DNA from: Mycolicibacterium boenickei
GTDB taxonomy: Bacteria; Actinomycetota; Actinomycetes; Mycobacteriales; Mycobacteriaceae
NCBI RefSeq assembly: GCF_010731295.1
Contig: NZ_AP022579.1
Location: 1,054,001 to 1,118,000 of the forward strand
Direction: 5' to 3'
DNA: 64,000 nt
Of this stretch, positions 39,179 to 48,059 are shown piece after piece (the stretch's first letter is position 1; every line of letters begins with the position of its first letter). The notes under the pieces were generated by a model. That model did not search any database. It saw nothing but the letters and a program-made list of their open reading frames with translations, and was not told the origin of the DNA. The position numbers and the translations under genes are program-made.

Positions 39179-39937
39179 ATGGCAGTGAAAATGGATGAAC
39201 TGCTGGGCAGCAAGCTGAATGCCCTGCGATACCAGCCCACTGCCAAACGAATTCGGACCTGCCTGGGCGGTGAGCCGGTCGTCGACACCGCTGCGGCCCT
39301 TCTGATCTGGGAGCCGCGGCGGGTGGTGCCGACGTACGCGGTGCCGCGCTCGGCATTGACGGCGCAACTCGTTCCGGCCGGCGGGGACGTGGGCGACGAC
39401 GAGATCCCGGGCTTCCTGGACCCATCGGTGCCGTTCACCGCGCACACGTGCCCCGGGACGTCGTTCGACGTGATCGCCGGGGACGAGACCGGGGCCGCCG
39501 CGGCGTTCCAGCCGGACGACCCGGAGCTGGCGGATTACGTGATCCTGGACTTCGCGACGTTCGAATGGCGCGAGGAGGACGAGCCGATCGTCGCCCACCC
39601 GCACGATCCGTTCCACCGCATCGACGTCCGGCGTAGCCGTCGACGGGTCCGCGTCGAACTCGACGGCAAAGTGCTGGCCGAATCCTGCAGTCCCATGCTG
39701 CTATTCGAGACGGGACTACCGACCCGCCACTACCTTCCCCGCGAAGACGTGACCGCCGTTCTCGATGTCAGCAACACCGTCACGTACTGCGCGTACAAAG
39801 GCCGGGCCACCTACTACTCACTGCCCGGCGGACCGGCCGATATCGCCTGGGCGTACCACGAACCGCTGATCGAGGCCGTGCCGGTCCGCGACCACATCTG
39901 CTTCTACGACGACCGGGTCGATGTCTTCGTAAGCTGA
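39179..39937 (+). CDS. Tandem DUF427 protein
   Basis: Protein of 252 residues with two DUF427 units. The second (from ~148) is complete: RVRVELDGKVLAESCSPMLLFETGLPTRHYLPREDV, then NTVTYCAYKGRATYYS with the CAYKG hallmark. The first (~10-120) keeps IRTCLGGEPVVDTAAALLIWEPRRVVPTYAVP but has lost the Cys-rich strand, so only one site may be active. The single-domain relative is at 22083. The ATG at 39179 gives MAVKMDELL. Stands alone 74 bases before the four-gene membrane operon. Confidence 0.8.
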   Translation: MAVKMDELLGSKLNALRYQPTAKRIRTCLGGEPVVDTAAALLIWEPRRVVPTYAVPRSALTAQLVPAGGDVGDDEIPGFLDPSVPFTAHTCPGTSFDVIAGDETGAAAAFQPDDPELADYVILDFATFEWREEDEPIVAHPHDPFHRIDVRRSRRRVRVELDGKVLAESCSPMLLFETGLPTRHYLPREDVTAVLDVSNTVTYCAYKGRATYYSLPGGPADIAWAYHEPLIEAVPVRDHICFYDDRVDVFVS

Positions 39938-40013
39938 CGGAAGACCTGTTTGGAGCACCCCGGTTCTGGCAACATCAGTCACCGACACCACAGTCGGCTG
40001 ACCGGAGGTCATG

Positions 40014-41843
40014 ATGGGCTCATCGGATGTCACGCTCACCGCGGCCGCCGGCACGGAAGGCGGTGGTGCCGCCCTCGATCAGGTGATCGGCATGTCGGTG
40101 GTCGCCCTGATCGTCACGGTCGCCCTCCTGTGGATCGGCTACCTGCACCGCAACCGGCGCATCACCTGGCTCAACAACTTCGCCGAATGGCTGGGCCGCA
40201 AGTTCCACCGGCCACCTTGGGTCGCGTTGCAGGTCTTTCTGTTCACCGCGACCATCATCTGCGCGCTGTTCGGTTTCATCTGGGACGTCAGCCTGCACAT
40301 CGGCAAGGGACGTGACGCCGGTCCGCTGGCCAACCCCGCGCACTACTTCATCCTGATCGGACTGTTCCTGCTGTTCATCGCCGGCTCGATGGCCATCGTG
40401 CTGCCCTACGACAAACCCGGCCCGGCCGCCATCCGGATCACCCGCACCTGGTACGCCCCGGTGGGCGGTGTGCTGATGGCACTGTGCGGGCTGTACGCCC
40501 TCATCGGCTTCCCACTCGACGATATCTGGCACCGCATCTTCGGCCAGGACGTCACCCTCTGGGGCCCAACGCATTTGATGCTCATCGGCGGTGCGGGGTT
40601 GTCTCTGATCGCGGTGCTGCTGCTGGAACACGAGGGCCGGGTGGCGATGGGCCCGGACGGTATGGCTGAAGACAGCAAGTTCAACAAGTTCCTCTACTTC
40701 CTGTCCTTCGGCGGCCTGTTCATCGGGCTCTCGGTGTTCCAGATCGAATACGACTTCGGTGTCGAACAGTTCCGCTTGGTGCTGCAGCCGATGATGATCG
40801 CCGCCGCGGCGGCCTTTGCCGCGGTCGCGGCCCGCCTCGTGCTCGGCCCGGGTGCGGCGTTGATCGCCGCCGGGTTCGCGATCGCCCTGCGCGGGGCCGT
40901 CGCGTTCATCGTCGGCCCGGTTCTCGGTGCGCCGACGAGTTGGTTCGCGCTCTACCTCGGCCCGGCGCTGGTGGTCGAACTCCTCGCCCTGACCCCGCTT
41001 GCCAAGCGACCCATTCTGTTTGGCGCCGTCGCCGGGCTCGGCGTCGGAACCGTCGGGCTGTGGCTGGAATCGTTGTGGATCGGCGCGGTCTACCACTATC
41101 CATGGCCGACCAGCATGTGGGGCGAGGCGTTGGCCATGGCTGTCCCCGTGGCCGTCGCGATGGGTCTGTGCGGTGCGCTGCTGGCACTGGTGCTCACCGG
41201 CCGGCCGCTGCCCCGGCCCGCGGTGGGGATCTCCATCGTGGTGCTCACCGTCCTGGTGATCGGCGGCGCCGTGACCAACGGGCTGCGCACCGAGGTTCCG
41301 CAAAATGCCAGTGCCACCATCACTTTGACGGACCTACCGGCTGACAACGGGCACCGCATGGCGTCCGCCGATGTGCAGATCACCCCGGCCGGTCTGATCG
41401 GAGACAACCCGGAGTGGGTGTCGATCCTGGCGTGGCAGGGCGGCCTGGCCAACCATCGCGGTCTGATCATCGACCGATTGGAGAAGGTGGGCCCGGGGCA
41501 CTACCGCTCGACGCAGCCCATCCCGGTTTCGGGCAGTTGGAAGACCTTGTTGCGAGTACAGGACGGCACCACGATGGCCGGTGTGCCGATCTTCCTGCCC
41601 GCGGATCCGGGGATCGGTGCCACCGAGACGCCGGCACTGACCTCGAGCACCCGCGAGTTCGTGCAGGAGATCACGATCCTGCAGCGCGAACGCAACCTCA
41701 ATCACCCGTCCTGGCTGTACACCGTGGCTTCTCTGGTGGTCCTGGTGTGCACGCTGATCCTGATCGCCGGGCTGACCTGGGGCGCGGGCCGGATCAACGC
41801 CAGAGAGCTGGCCGCGGGCCGTGAACCCGCCGAGCGCACATGA
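40014..41843 (+). CDS. Polytopic membrane protein, first gene of a four-gene operon
   Basis: Integral-membrane protein of 609 residues with about 11 N-terminal hydrophobic segments, an extracytoplasmic beta domain (~435-565; GHYRSTQPIPVSGSWKTLLRVQDG resembles the YtkA-like pattern linked to copper handling) and a last membrane helix near 585. His and Asp occur in or next to membrane helices (PAHYFILIG, LDDIWHRIF, WGPTHLMLI, YHYPWPTSM), as in membrane metalloproteins. No family of known function recognised. The second ATG (40014) has GGAGG 5 bases ahead; the first (40011) is too close. The stop overlaps the next start by 4 bases. Confidence 0.75.
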   Translation: MGSSDVTLTAAAGTEGGGAALDQVIGMSVVALIVTVALLWIGYLHRNRRITWLNNFAEWLGRKFHRPPWVALQVFLFTATIICALFGFIWDVSLHIGKGRDAGPLANPAHYFILIGLFLLFIAGSMAIVLPYDKPGPAAIRITRTWYAPVGGVLMALCGLYALIGFPLDDIWHRIFGQDVTLWGPTHLMLIGGAGLSLIAVLLLEHEGRVAMGPDGMAEDSKFNKFLYFLSFGGLFIGLSVFQIEYDFGVEQFRLVLQPMMIAAAAAFAAVAARLVLGPGAALIAAGFAIALRGAVAFIVGPVLGAPTSWFALYLGPALVVELLALTPLAKRPILFGAVAGLGVGTVGLWLESLWIGAVYHYPWPTSMWGEALAMAVPVAVAMGLCGALLALVLTGRPLPRPAVGISIVVLTVLVIGGAVTNGLRTEVPQNASATITLTDLPADNGHRMASADVQITPAGLIGDNPEWVSILAWQGGLANHRGLIIDRLEKVGPGHYRSTQPIPVSGSWKTLLRVQDGTTMAGVPIFLPADPGIGATETPALTSSTREFVQEITILQRERNLNHPSWLYTVASLVVLVCTLILIAGLTWGAGRINARELAAGREPAERT

Positions 41844-42043
41844 CGGATCCGATCCAGTTCCAGGCCGACCACACGTTGCTGTTGGCGTTGCCGGCCTTCG
41901 CGCCGGCGCTCGTCGTGGTCGGCGTGGTGGTGTACATCGCGATGCGGGACCGCCGCGGCGGGCCGCGTAATGACGACAGCGCGCCGCAAGACGACGCTCA
42001 AGATGAAGGTGTCGACCTCTCAGGCGAAGATGGTTCACCGTGA
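41840..42043 (+). CDS. Small single-span membrane protein
   Basis: 67-residue protein with one hydrophobic helix (LLLALPAFAPALVVVGVVVYIAM, residues 13-35) and a charged, acidic tail (RNDDSAPQDDAQDEGVDLSGEDG). ATG overlaps the stop of the previous gene (ATGA), and its own stop overlaps the next start (GTGA), so it is certainly translated as part of the operon. It could be an assembly or subunit peptide, as small anchored subunits of oxidases are. Confidence 0.75.
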   Translation: MTDPIQFQADHTLLLALPAFAPALVVVGVVVYIAMRDRRGGPRNDDSAPQDDAQDEGVDLSGEDGSP

Positions 42044-42480
42044 TCAACCTCAAAAGCAGTGTCATCGTCCTGGCGTCCGCTCTCGCCCTGGTGACGGCCG
42101 GGTGCGGCGGCTCCGGCGAGACTCAGAAGACCGACGGCGCAGCCGGTTCGGCCACCCCTTCGGCGACCACGGTCAACCCGTCGGACATGACCAATCAACA
42201 GCAGGCGCCGGCCCGGCTGCTGATCGACGTGACCATCAAGGCCGGTGAGGTGACCCCGACCAACAAGCCGCTGCAGGGCAAGGTCGGTGAACCGATCGTG
42301 GTTCGGGTGAACAGCGATGCGGCAGACGAACTGCACGTGCACTCCAACCCCGAGCACACCTTCAAGATCGAGCCGCGGAACGGCCAGCAGTTCCAGTTCA
42401 CGGTCGGCGTTCCCGGCACCGTCGACATCGAGCTGCATCAGCTGAACCGCACCATCGCCAGCGTGCAAGTGCAGCAGTGA
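42040..42480 (+). CDS. Cupredoxin-like lipoprotein
   Basis: Exported protein of 146 residues with a lipobox ending at Cys22 (LVTAGC), a Ser/Thr/Gly linker to ~55, then a compact beta domain from ~60 (LLIDVTIKAGEVTP, VGEPIVVRVNSDAADELHVHSNPEH, FQFTVGVPGTVDIELHQLN) with the look of a cupredoxin fold. His99, His101, His106 and His133 are candidate metal ligands but no Cys ligand is present in the mature part. GTG start overlaps the previous stop by 4 bases; its stop overlaps the next GTG. Likely faces the periplasm. Confidence 0.75.
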   Translation: MINLKSSVIVLASALALVTAGCGGSGETQKTDGAAGSATPSATTVNPSDMTNQQQAPARLLIDVTIKAGEVTPTNKPLQGKVGEPIVVRVNSDAADELHVHSNPEHTFKIEPRNGQQFQFTVGVPGTVDIELHQLNRTIASVQVQQ

Positions 42481-43763
42481 CGCCCGCGTCGACCGCCCTG
42501 CTGGCCCACGGTCTGGGCGGTTCGACCGATCTCCCCATCCCCTACACCTACGCGCTGATCGGCGCGGCTTGGACGCTGACGTTCACCTTCGCGGTGGTGG
42601 CGCTGGCCTGGCGGCAGCCCCGGTTCGATCCGGACAAGCCGGGCCTGCCCCTGCCGCCGTGGGTGACGACGACCCTGGACTCCGCAGTGACGCGCTGGGG
42701 GGTGGGCCTGCTGTCGCTGGCTTTTGCCGGTTGGGTGGCCTACACCGGCTTCGCCCGGCCTGCCGCCGTCAACCCGCTGCCGGGCGTCTTCTATGTACTG
42801 CTGTGGGTGGGGCTGGTCGCGGTCTCGGTGCTGTTCGGCCCGGTGTGGCGGCTGATCTCCCCGGTCCGCGCGGCGTACCGGTTCCTGCCCGTGCCGAGCC
42901 GGTGGTCCTATCCAGAACGGCTCGGATACTGGCCGGCCGCGGTCGGACTGTTCGCGTTCGTGTGGCTGGAGCTGGCCAGTCCCGACCCGGGATCCGTTGC
43001 AGCCATCCGTATCTGGTTGCTGGCGTACCTGGTGGTGACGTTCGCCGGCGCGGTGTGCTGCGGGCAGCGGTGGCTGGAGAGCGCCGATCCCTTCGAGGTC
43101 TACAGCACCGTCGTGTCGAAGCTGTCGCCGCTGCGCCGCCACGACGGGCGGATGGTGCTGGGCAACCCGTTCGATCACCTGCCGTCGGTGCCGGTGCGGC
43201 CGGGGCTCGTCGCCGTGCTGTCGGTGTTGTTGGGCTCCACCGCATTCGACAGCTTCTCGGCGATGCCCCAGTGGCGCAACTTCGTCGACGCGCATTCGGG
43301 ATCGCCGCTGGGCGCGTGCCTGATCCGGACCGCTGGCCTGCTGGTGTTCGCCGCCACGGTGGCGGTCACGTTCTGGGCCGCCACCCGCACCACCGGCGGA
43401 GTGGATCGCCGGCTGCGACGCGAATTACCCGGACTGATGGCGCATTCCCTGATCCCGATCGTCGTCGGCTACGTGTTCGCGCACTACCTGTCCTACTTGG
43501 TGGAGCGGGGTCAGCAGGCCGTGATCCTGCTGTTCGGGCTCCATGACGTGCAGGTCAGCTATGTCCTTTCCGTCCACCCGACGCTGCTGGCCACCCTCAA
43601 GGTCGGATTCGTGCTGGCGGGTCACGTCGCCGGCGTGATCGCGGCCCACGACCGGGCCCTGCGCCTGCTGCCGAGGCAACACCAGCTCACCGGCCAGCTC
43701 GCGACGATGCTGGTGATGGTCGGCTACACCTTCACCGGGCTGTATCTGCTGTTCGGCGGGTAG
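42477..43763 (+). CDS. Polytopic membrane protein, FedB (fenitrothion hydrolase)-like
   Basis: Membrane protein of 428 residues with about 10 hydrophobic segments. It resembles proteins often named fenitrothion hydrolase (FedB) in actinobacteria; that name comes from one organism and need not describe the natural reaction. Conserved-looking polar residues in helices: GYVFAHYLSYLVERGQQAV, LKVGFVLAGHVAGVIAAHDRAL. The N-terminal LLAHGLGGSTDLPIPYTYALIGAAW reads as an outer loop before the first helix. Fourth gene of the operon (GTGA overlap), directly followed by pncA. Confidence 0.7.
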   Translation: MTPASTALLAHGLGGSTDLPIPYTYALIGAAWTLTFTFAVVALAWRQPRFDPDKPGLPLPPWVTTTLDSAVTRWGVGLLSLAFAGWVAYTGFARPAAVNPLPGVFYVLLWVGLVAVSVLFGPVWRLISPVRAAYRFLPVPSRWSYPERLGYWPAAVGLFAFVWLELASPDPGSVAAIRIWLLAYLVVTFAGAVCCGQRWLESADPFEVYSTVVSKLSPLRRHDGRMVLGNPFDHLPSVPVRPGLVAVLSVLLGSTAFDSFSAMPQWRNFVDAHSGSPLGACLIRTAGLLVFAATVAVTFWAATRTTGGVDRRLRRELPGLMAHSLIPIVVGYVFAHYLSYLVERGQQAVILLFGLHDVQVSYVLSVHPTLLATLKVGFVLAGHVAGVIAAHDRALRLLPRQHQLTGQLATMLVMVGYTFTGLYLLFGG

Positions 43764-43773
43764 CGTCAGAACC

Positions 43774-44334
43774 ATGCACACGTCCCGCGCACTCATCGTC
43801 GTCGACGTGCAGAACGATTTCTGTGAAGGCGGCTCGCTGGCGGTCGCCGGTGGGGCTGCCGTCGCGCGCGACATCACCGCACTGCTGGCCACCGACCACG
43901 GGTACGACCATGTGGTGGCCACCAAGGATTTTCACATCGACCCTGGTGACCATTTCTCGGACACTCCCGACTATCGGACCTCGTGGCCGCGGCACTGTGT
44001 GGCCGATACGCCGGGGGCGGCGTTCCATCCCGATTTCGATCCGGCCGCGGTCGAGGCGGTGTTCAAGAAGGGCCATCATTCCGCTGCCTACAGCGGGTTC
44101 GAAGGTATCGACGACTCCGGGGTGACGCTGGCGGACTGGCTGGGCAGCAGGGGTGTCGAGGCGGTGGACGTGGTGGGCATCGCCACCGACTACTGCGTCG
44201 CGGCCACCGCTGCCGACGCGGTCAAGGCCGGGCTGCGCACCCGCGTGCTGACCGGCCTGACCGCCGGTGTCGCGCCGGACAGCTCGCAGGCCGCGATCGA
44301 TCAACTCCGCAGCGCCGGCGTGGAAATCAACTAG
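43774..44334 (+). CDS. pncA: Nicotinamidase/pyrazinamidase
   Basis: Cytosolic amidase of 186 residues in NAD salvage: nicotinamide to nicotinate. The catalytic triad is visible as Asp11 (VVDVQNDF), Lys99 (FKKGHH) and Cys141 (ATDYCVAA). Metal-binding KDFHIDPGDHF (Asp52, His54, His60) and WPRHC follow the M. tuberculosis PncA pattern closely. In tubercle bacilli this enzyme activates pyrazinamide. The ATG at 43774 starts 11 bases after the membrane operon; its 3' end overlaps the convergent enoyl-CoA hydratase gene by 8 bases. Confidence 0.95.
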   Translation: MHTSRALIVVDVQNDFCEGGSLAVAGGAAVARDITALLATDHGYDHVVATKDFHIDPGDHFSDTPDYRTSWPRHCVADTPGAAFHPDFDPAAVEAVFKKGHHSAAYSGFEGIDDSGVTLADWLGSRGVEAVDVVGIATDYCVAATAADAVKAGLRTRVLTGLTAGVAPDSSQAAIDQLRSAGVEIN

Positions 44335-45142
44335 TCGGGTCGACGGGCCGCCCGCTCCAGCGGGGCTCCCGGCGCTCGACGTAGGCGCGCACCCCTTCGC
44401 GGGCGTCGTCGTGCGCCATCAGGCGCAGGTGGATCTCGGTCTCCCTGGCGCCGACACCGGCCCGGTCCAGGTCGTACGAATCCCACAGCAGCCGCTTGCT
44501 GGCCGCGACCGACATCGGCGCGGTGTTGACCGCGATGTCGCGTGCGAGTTCCTGCGCCGCAGGCAGCACCTGATCGGCCGGGAGCACCCGGCTACCCAGG
44601 CCGAGTTCGACGGCCCGATGCCCGTCGAATGTGGCTCCGGTCAGCAGGATCTCGGCGGCGTTGGCCAACCCGGCGAGCCGCGGCAGCACCCAGTGCGAAT
44701 AGGCGTCACCGACCATGCCGCGCCGGGCCTGCACCACGCCGTAACGCCCGTCGGCCGCGAAAAACCGGATATCGCACTGCAATGCGAGGGTCAGGCCGAT
44801 GCCGATGGCGTGTCCGTTGACCGCCGCGATCACCGGCTTGCCGAGCGTCCAGGCCGGTACGGCGAGACCGGCGGCGCTGAAGCTCTCCCCCGGCTCGGTG
44901 AACGTCTGCTCCCCTGCGCCGAGGTCCGCGCCGGCGCAGAACGCGGGTGGTGCGCCGGTCAGCACGATCACGCGGATCGCGTCGTCGGCATCGCAACGCA
45001 GGTAGGCGTCGGCCAGTTCCTCGCGCATCCCGCCGCCGAAGGCATTGCGCTGTTGCGGGCGGTGCAGCGTGATGGTCGCAACGGACTTGTCGACGGCGAC
45101 CCGCAGGGTCCGGTACTCCGGAAGTTCACGGCGAGTCGTCAC
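44327..45142 (-). CDS. Enoyl-CoA hydratase/isomerase family protein
   Basis: Crotonase-fold enzyme of 271 residues. Oxyanion-hole motifs PPAFCAGADLGAG and VNGHAIGIGLTLALQCDIRF are intact; the catalytic region ARRGMVGDAYSHWVLPRLAG lacks the usual pair of Glu of a classic hydratase (Asp is present), so it may be an isomerase or hydrolase. Start ATG/GTG at 45142. Divergent from glgX with 31 bases between starts. Role in fatty acid or ring catabolism is not further resolved. Confidence 0.85.
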   Translation of the reverse strand: MTTRRELPEYRTLRVAVDKSVATITLHRPQQRNAFGGGMREELADAYLRCDADDAIRVIVLTGAPPAFCAGADLGAGEQTFTEPGESFSAAGLAVPAWTLGKPVIAAVNGHAIGIGLTLALQCDIRFFAADGRYGVVQARRGMVGDAYSHWVLPRLAGLANAAEILLTGATFDGHRAVELGLGSRVLPADQVLPAAQELARDIAVNTAPMSVAASKRLLWDSYDLDRAGVGARETEIHLRLMAHDDAREGVRAYVERREPRWSGRPVDPTS

Positions 45143-45173
45143 AGCTCGTAACGTACCGCCGTATGGTCGATTT

Positions 45174-47297
45174 GTGACCTTGGAAACCTGGCGTGGCAGG
45201 CCGTACCCGCTCGGCGCGACCTATGACGGATCGGGCACCAACTTCGCGTTGTTCAGTGAGGTGGCCGAACGGGTCGAGCTGTGTCTGTTCGACCCCGACG
45301 AATCCGGGAACCTGCACGAGACCCGGGTGACACTGCCCGAGGTGGACGGATTCGTCTGGCACGGTTTCGTTCCCGGGATCGAGCCGGGCCAGCGCTACGG
45401 CTACCGCGTGCACGGCCCGTACGATCCGGCGTCCGGACAGCGCTGCAACCCGAACAAGCTCGTGCTTGACCCGTACGCCAAGGCCATCGAAGGTGCCTTC
45501 GAATGGGGTCAGCCGCTGTTCTCGTACAACTTCGACGATCCCGGCACCCGCAATGACGAGGATTCGGCGGCCAACATGCCGAAGGCCGTGGTGATCAACC
45601 CGTACTTCGACTGGGGCGTCGACCATCCGCCGAGTCACGAGTATGCCGACACGGTCATCTACGAGGCCCACGTCAAGGGCCTCACCGAGACGCACCCGGA
45701 GATCCCCGAGCAACTGCGCGGGACCTACGCCGGCGTCGCCCACCCGGTGATCATCGAGCATCTGAAAGCACTGCGGGTCAACGCGATCGAGCTGATGCCG
45801 GTACACCACTTCGTGGACGATTCCACCCTGGTCGACAAGGGGTTGTCGAACTACTGGGGCTACAACACGATCGGATTCCTGGCACCCGACCCCCGCTACA
45901 GTTCGGCGAGCACTCCCGGCGGTCACGTCCAGGAATTCAAGGCCATGGTGCGCGAACTGCACGCCAACGGCATCGAGGTGATCCTCGACGTCGTCTACAA
46001 CCACACGGCCGAGGGCAACCACCTGGGGCCGACGCTGTCGATGCGCGGTATCGACAACGCCGCCTACTACCGGTTGGTGGACGACGACAAGCAGTACTAC
46101 ATGGATTACACCGGGACCGGGAACAGCCTCAATGTCGGCCATCCCCATTCGCTGCAGCTGATCATGGACTCGTTGCGCTACTGGGTCACCGAGATGCACG
46201 TGGACGGATTCCGGTTCGACCTGGCCGCCACCCTGGCCCGCGAGTTCTACGATGTCGACCGGCTGAGCGCGTTCTTCGAACTGGTGCAACAGGATCCGAT
46301 CGTGAGCCAGGTCAAGTTGATCGCCGAGCCGTGGGACGTCGGCCCCGGCGGCTACCAGGTCGGCAACTTCCCGCCGCAGTGGACCGAGTGGAACGGCAAG
46401 TTCCGCGATACGGTTCGCGACTACTGGCGGGGCGAACCGGCCACCCTCGACGAGTTCGCCTATCGGCTGACGGGTTCGGCGGATCTGTACGAGCAGACCG
46501 GCCGGCGCCCGTTCGCGTCGATCAACTTCGTCACCGCCCACGACGGCTTCACCCTCCGGGACCTGGTGTCCTACAACGAGAAACACAACCAGGCCAACGG
46601 CGAGGACAACCGCGACGGCGAGAGCAACAACAAGTCGTGGAACTGCGGCGCCGAGGGCCCGTCGGACGATCCTGCGGTCAATGCGCTGCGGGCCCGGCAG
46701 CAGCGCAACTTCCTGGCCACTCTGCTGCTCTCCCAAGGAGTTCCGATGCTCTCGCACGGTGACGAGCTCGGACGCACCCAGCGCGGCAACAACAACGTCT
46801 ACTGCCAGGACAACGACATCTCCTGGATCGACTGGGCCGCCGTCGATTCCGATCTGCTCGAGTTCACCCGCTCGGTATCCGCGCTGCGCGCCGCGCATCC
46901 GGTGTTCCGGCGCCGCAGGTTCTTCGACGGCAGGCCGGTACGTGAGGCGGGCTCGGTCGGATTGCCCGATATCGCCTGGTTCGCGCCCGACGGTTCGGAC
47001 ATGACGGCCGAGGATTGGGAGACCGGGTACGCCAAGTCGGTGGCCGTGTACCTGAACGGGCAGGGGATCGCCGATCCCGATGTGCGCGGCCAGCGCGTGG
47101 TGGACGACTCGTTCCTGCTGTGTTTCAACGCGCACTACGAACCGATCGAGTTCGTGTTACCACCGGCACAATTCGGCGCCCGCTGGGTACCGGCGATCAG
47201 CACCTCGGCAAACTCCACGCGCGATACGGCAGCCGCCGGCACCGCGGTGAAAGTCGATGCCCGTGCCGTCTTGGTACTGCAGTCGGAATCAGATTGA
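45174..47297 (+). CDS. glgX: Glycogen debranching enzyme, GlgX type
   Basis: GH13 isoamylase-type enzyme of 707 residues that hydrolyses alpha-1,6 branches of glycogen or limit dextrins. N-terminal CBM48 domain (YPLGATYDGSGTNFALFSEVAERVELCLFD), then the barrel: EVILDVVYNHTAEG, nucleophile Asp in VDGFRFDLAATL, acid Glu in LIAEPWDVGPGGYQVGNFP, and FVTAHDGFTLRDLVSYNEKHN carrying the third catalytic Asp. GTG start at 45174. Probably works with the treS/mak pathway that feeds alpha-glucan synthesis, although those genes are 6 kb away. Confidence 0.95.
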   Translation: MTLETWRGRPYPLGATYDGSGTNFALFSEVAERVELCLFDPDESGNLHETRVTLPEVDGFVWHGFVPGIEPGQRYGYRVHGPYDPASGQRCNPNKLVLDPYAKAIEGAFEWGQPLFSYNFDDPGTRNDEDSAANMPKAVVINPYFDWGVDHPPSHEYADTVIYEAHVKGLTETHPEIPEQLRGTYAGVAHPVIIEHLKALRVNAIELMPVHHFVDDSTLVDKGLSNYWGYNTIGFLAPDPRYSSASTPGGHVQEFKAMVRELHANGIEVILDVVYNHTAEGNHLGPTLSMRGIDNAAYYRLVDDDKQYYMDYTGTGNSLNVGHPHSLQLIMDSLRYWVTEMHVDGFRFDLAATLAREFYDVDRLSAFFELVQQDPIVSQVKLIAEPWDVGPGGYQVGNFPPQWTEWNGKFRDTVRDYWRGEPATLDEFAYRLTGSADLYEQTGRRPFASINFVTAHDGFTLRDLVSYNEKHNQANGEDNRDGESNNKSWNCGAEGPSDDPAVNALRARQQRNFLATLLLSQGVPMLSHGDELGRTQRGNNNVYCQDNDISWIDWAAVDSDLLEFTRSVSALRAAHPVFRRRRFFDGRPVREAGSVGLPDIAWFAPDGSDMTAEDWETGYAKSVAVYLNGQGIADPDVRGQRVVDDSFLLCFNAHYEPIEFVLPPAQFGARWVPAISTSANSTRDTAAAGTAVKVDARAVLVLQSESD

Positions 47298-47597
47298 ACG
47301 TCAATTCAAAGAGTTGCTCATCGATCGGATGTCCCTGCCCTAACCAGGAAGTCTGGTACCTTGAGCATGTAGCAGCCGTGGTCGCCTAAGTAGACATTGA
47401 GCGCTTGTTTCGATGTCACCGGCCGGGCGGGCTGGGGGGTACGAGCCGAAGAGCGGCGGCAACTACCCTGCGGCCACGGCTGCGGCCTCTCACCGGCATT
47501 CCCCGGGGCCTCTCCCCTCCTTCGAATTGATTCATTCGATGTTCACCTTCCGGCGTCTCGCTTCAAATACCTCTGTTACAGAGGTATTGTCGGTGAC
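47298..47597. other. Gap before the MarR-ABC operon
   Basis: 300 bases with no persuasive gene. The first half is AT-richer and the middle (about 47420-47520) is G/C-rich with several potential short stems (GCGGCC, CCGGGC type). The last 32 bases hold the MarR-type palindrome. I could not match it to any riboswitch family I know; it may be a long 5' leader of the operon. Confidence 0.4.
47566..47588. promoter_or_regulatory. 23-base perfect palindrome, MarR operator
   Basis: Arms AATACCTCTGT (47566-47576) and ACAGAGGTATT (47578-47588) around a single central T form an uninterrupted palindrome. It ends 9 bases before the MarR GTG start, exactly where an autorepressor would block its own promoter and the downstream ABC exporter. 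Confidence 0.75.
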
Positions 47598-48059
47598 GTG
47601 GAGGAACGTGGCGATCTCATCAGCGAGTTGTTCACGGTCGTGGGCCGGTTCCGGCGACAGCTGCGCCGGTCCACCGGCGGCGGGTTCGACGCCACCGGGC
47701 TGACCCAGTCCCAGGGCGAACTGTTACGCCTGGTTGGGCGCCGGCCGGACATCTCGGTGCGGGAGTCGGCGGCCGAGCTGAGCCTGGTACCCAACACCGC
47801 CTCCACGCTGGTGTCCCGACTGGTCGCCGACGGACTGCTGACCCGAACCACCGACGACGCCGATCGCCGGGTGGTCCGCCTGCGGCTCACCCCGTCCGCG
47901 CAGGCGATCGCCGACGAGTCGCGGGCCGCCCGCCGGGCCGCCCTGGCCGCCGCGCTGGCCCAGCTCAAGGACAGCCAGATCACCGACCTGGCAAACGGAT
48001 TGGACGTGATGACCGAACTGACCCGGCTGCTGCACGAGGACGAAAAGGGGGATGCGTGA
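47598..48059 (+). CDS. MarR-family regulator
   Basis: Winged-helix MarR regulator of 153 residues: VRESAAELSLVPNTASTLVSRLVADGLLTRTTDDADRRVVRLRLTPSA is the recognition helix and wing (split for reading). First gene of an operon with two ABC transporter genes and preceded by a 23-base palindrome. GTG start at 47598 is set by that palindrome; the frame upstream would run through it. Expected to repress the exporter until a drug-like ligand binds. Stop overlaps the next start by 4 bases. Confidence 0.88.
   Translation: MEERGDLISELFTVVGRFRRQLRRSTGGGFDATGLTQSQGELLRLVGRRPDISVRESAAELSLVPNTASTLVSRLVADGLLTRTTDDADRRVVRLRLTPSAQAIADESRAARRAALAAALAQLKDSQITDLANGLDVMTELTRLLHEDEKGDA

Noticed and set aside
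38774..39616. N-terminal extension of the C39-like frame
   Set aside because: The extra 280 codons are antisense to the small secreted protein and DUF427 genes and look random.
45126..47135. 669-codon frame antisense to glgX
   Set aside because: Shadow of a clear GH13 gene; composition is aberrant and no start or ribosome site supports it.
47420..47520. Possible SAM- or other riboswitch before the MarR operon
   Set aside because: I could not align it to any conserved core; GC-rich stems alone are not evidence.
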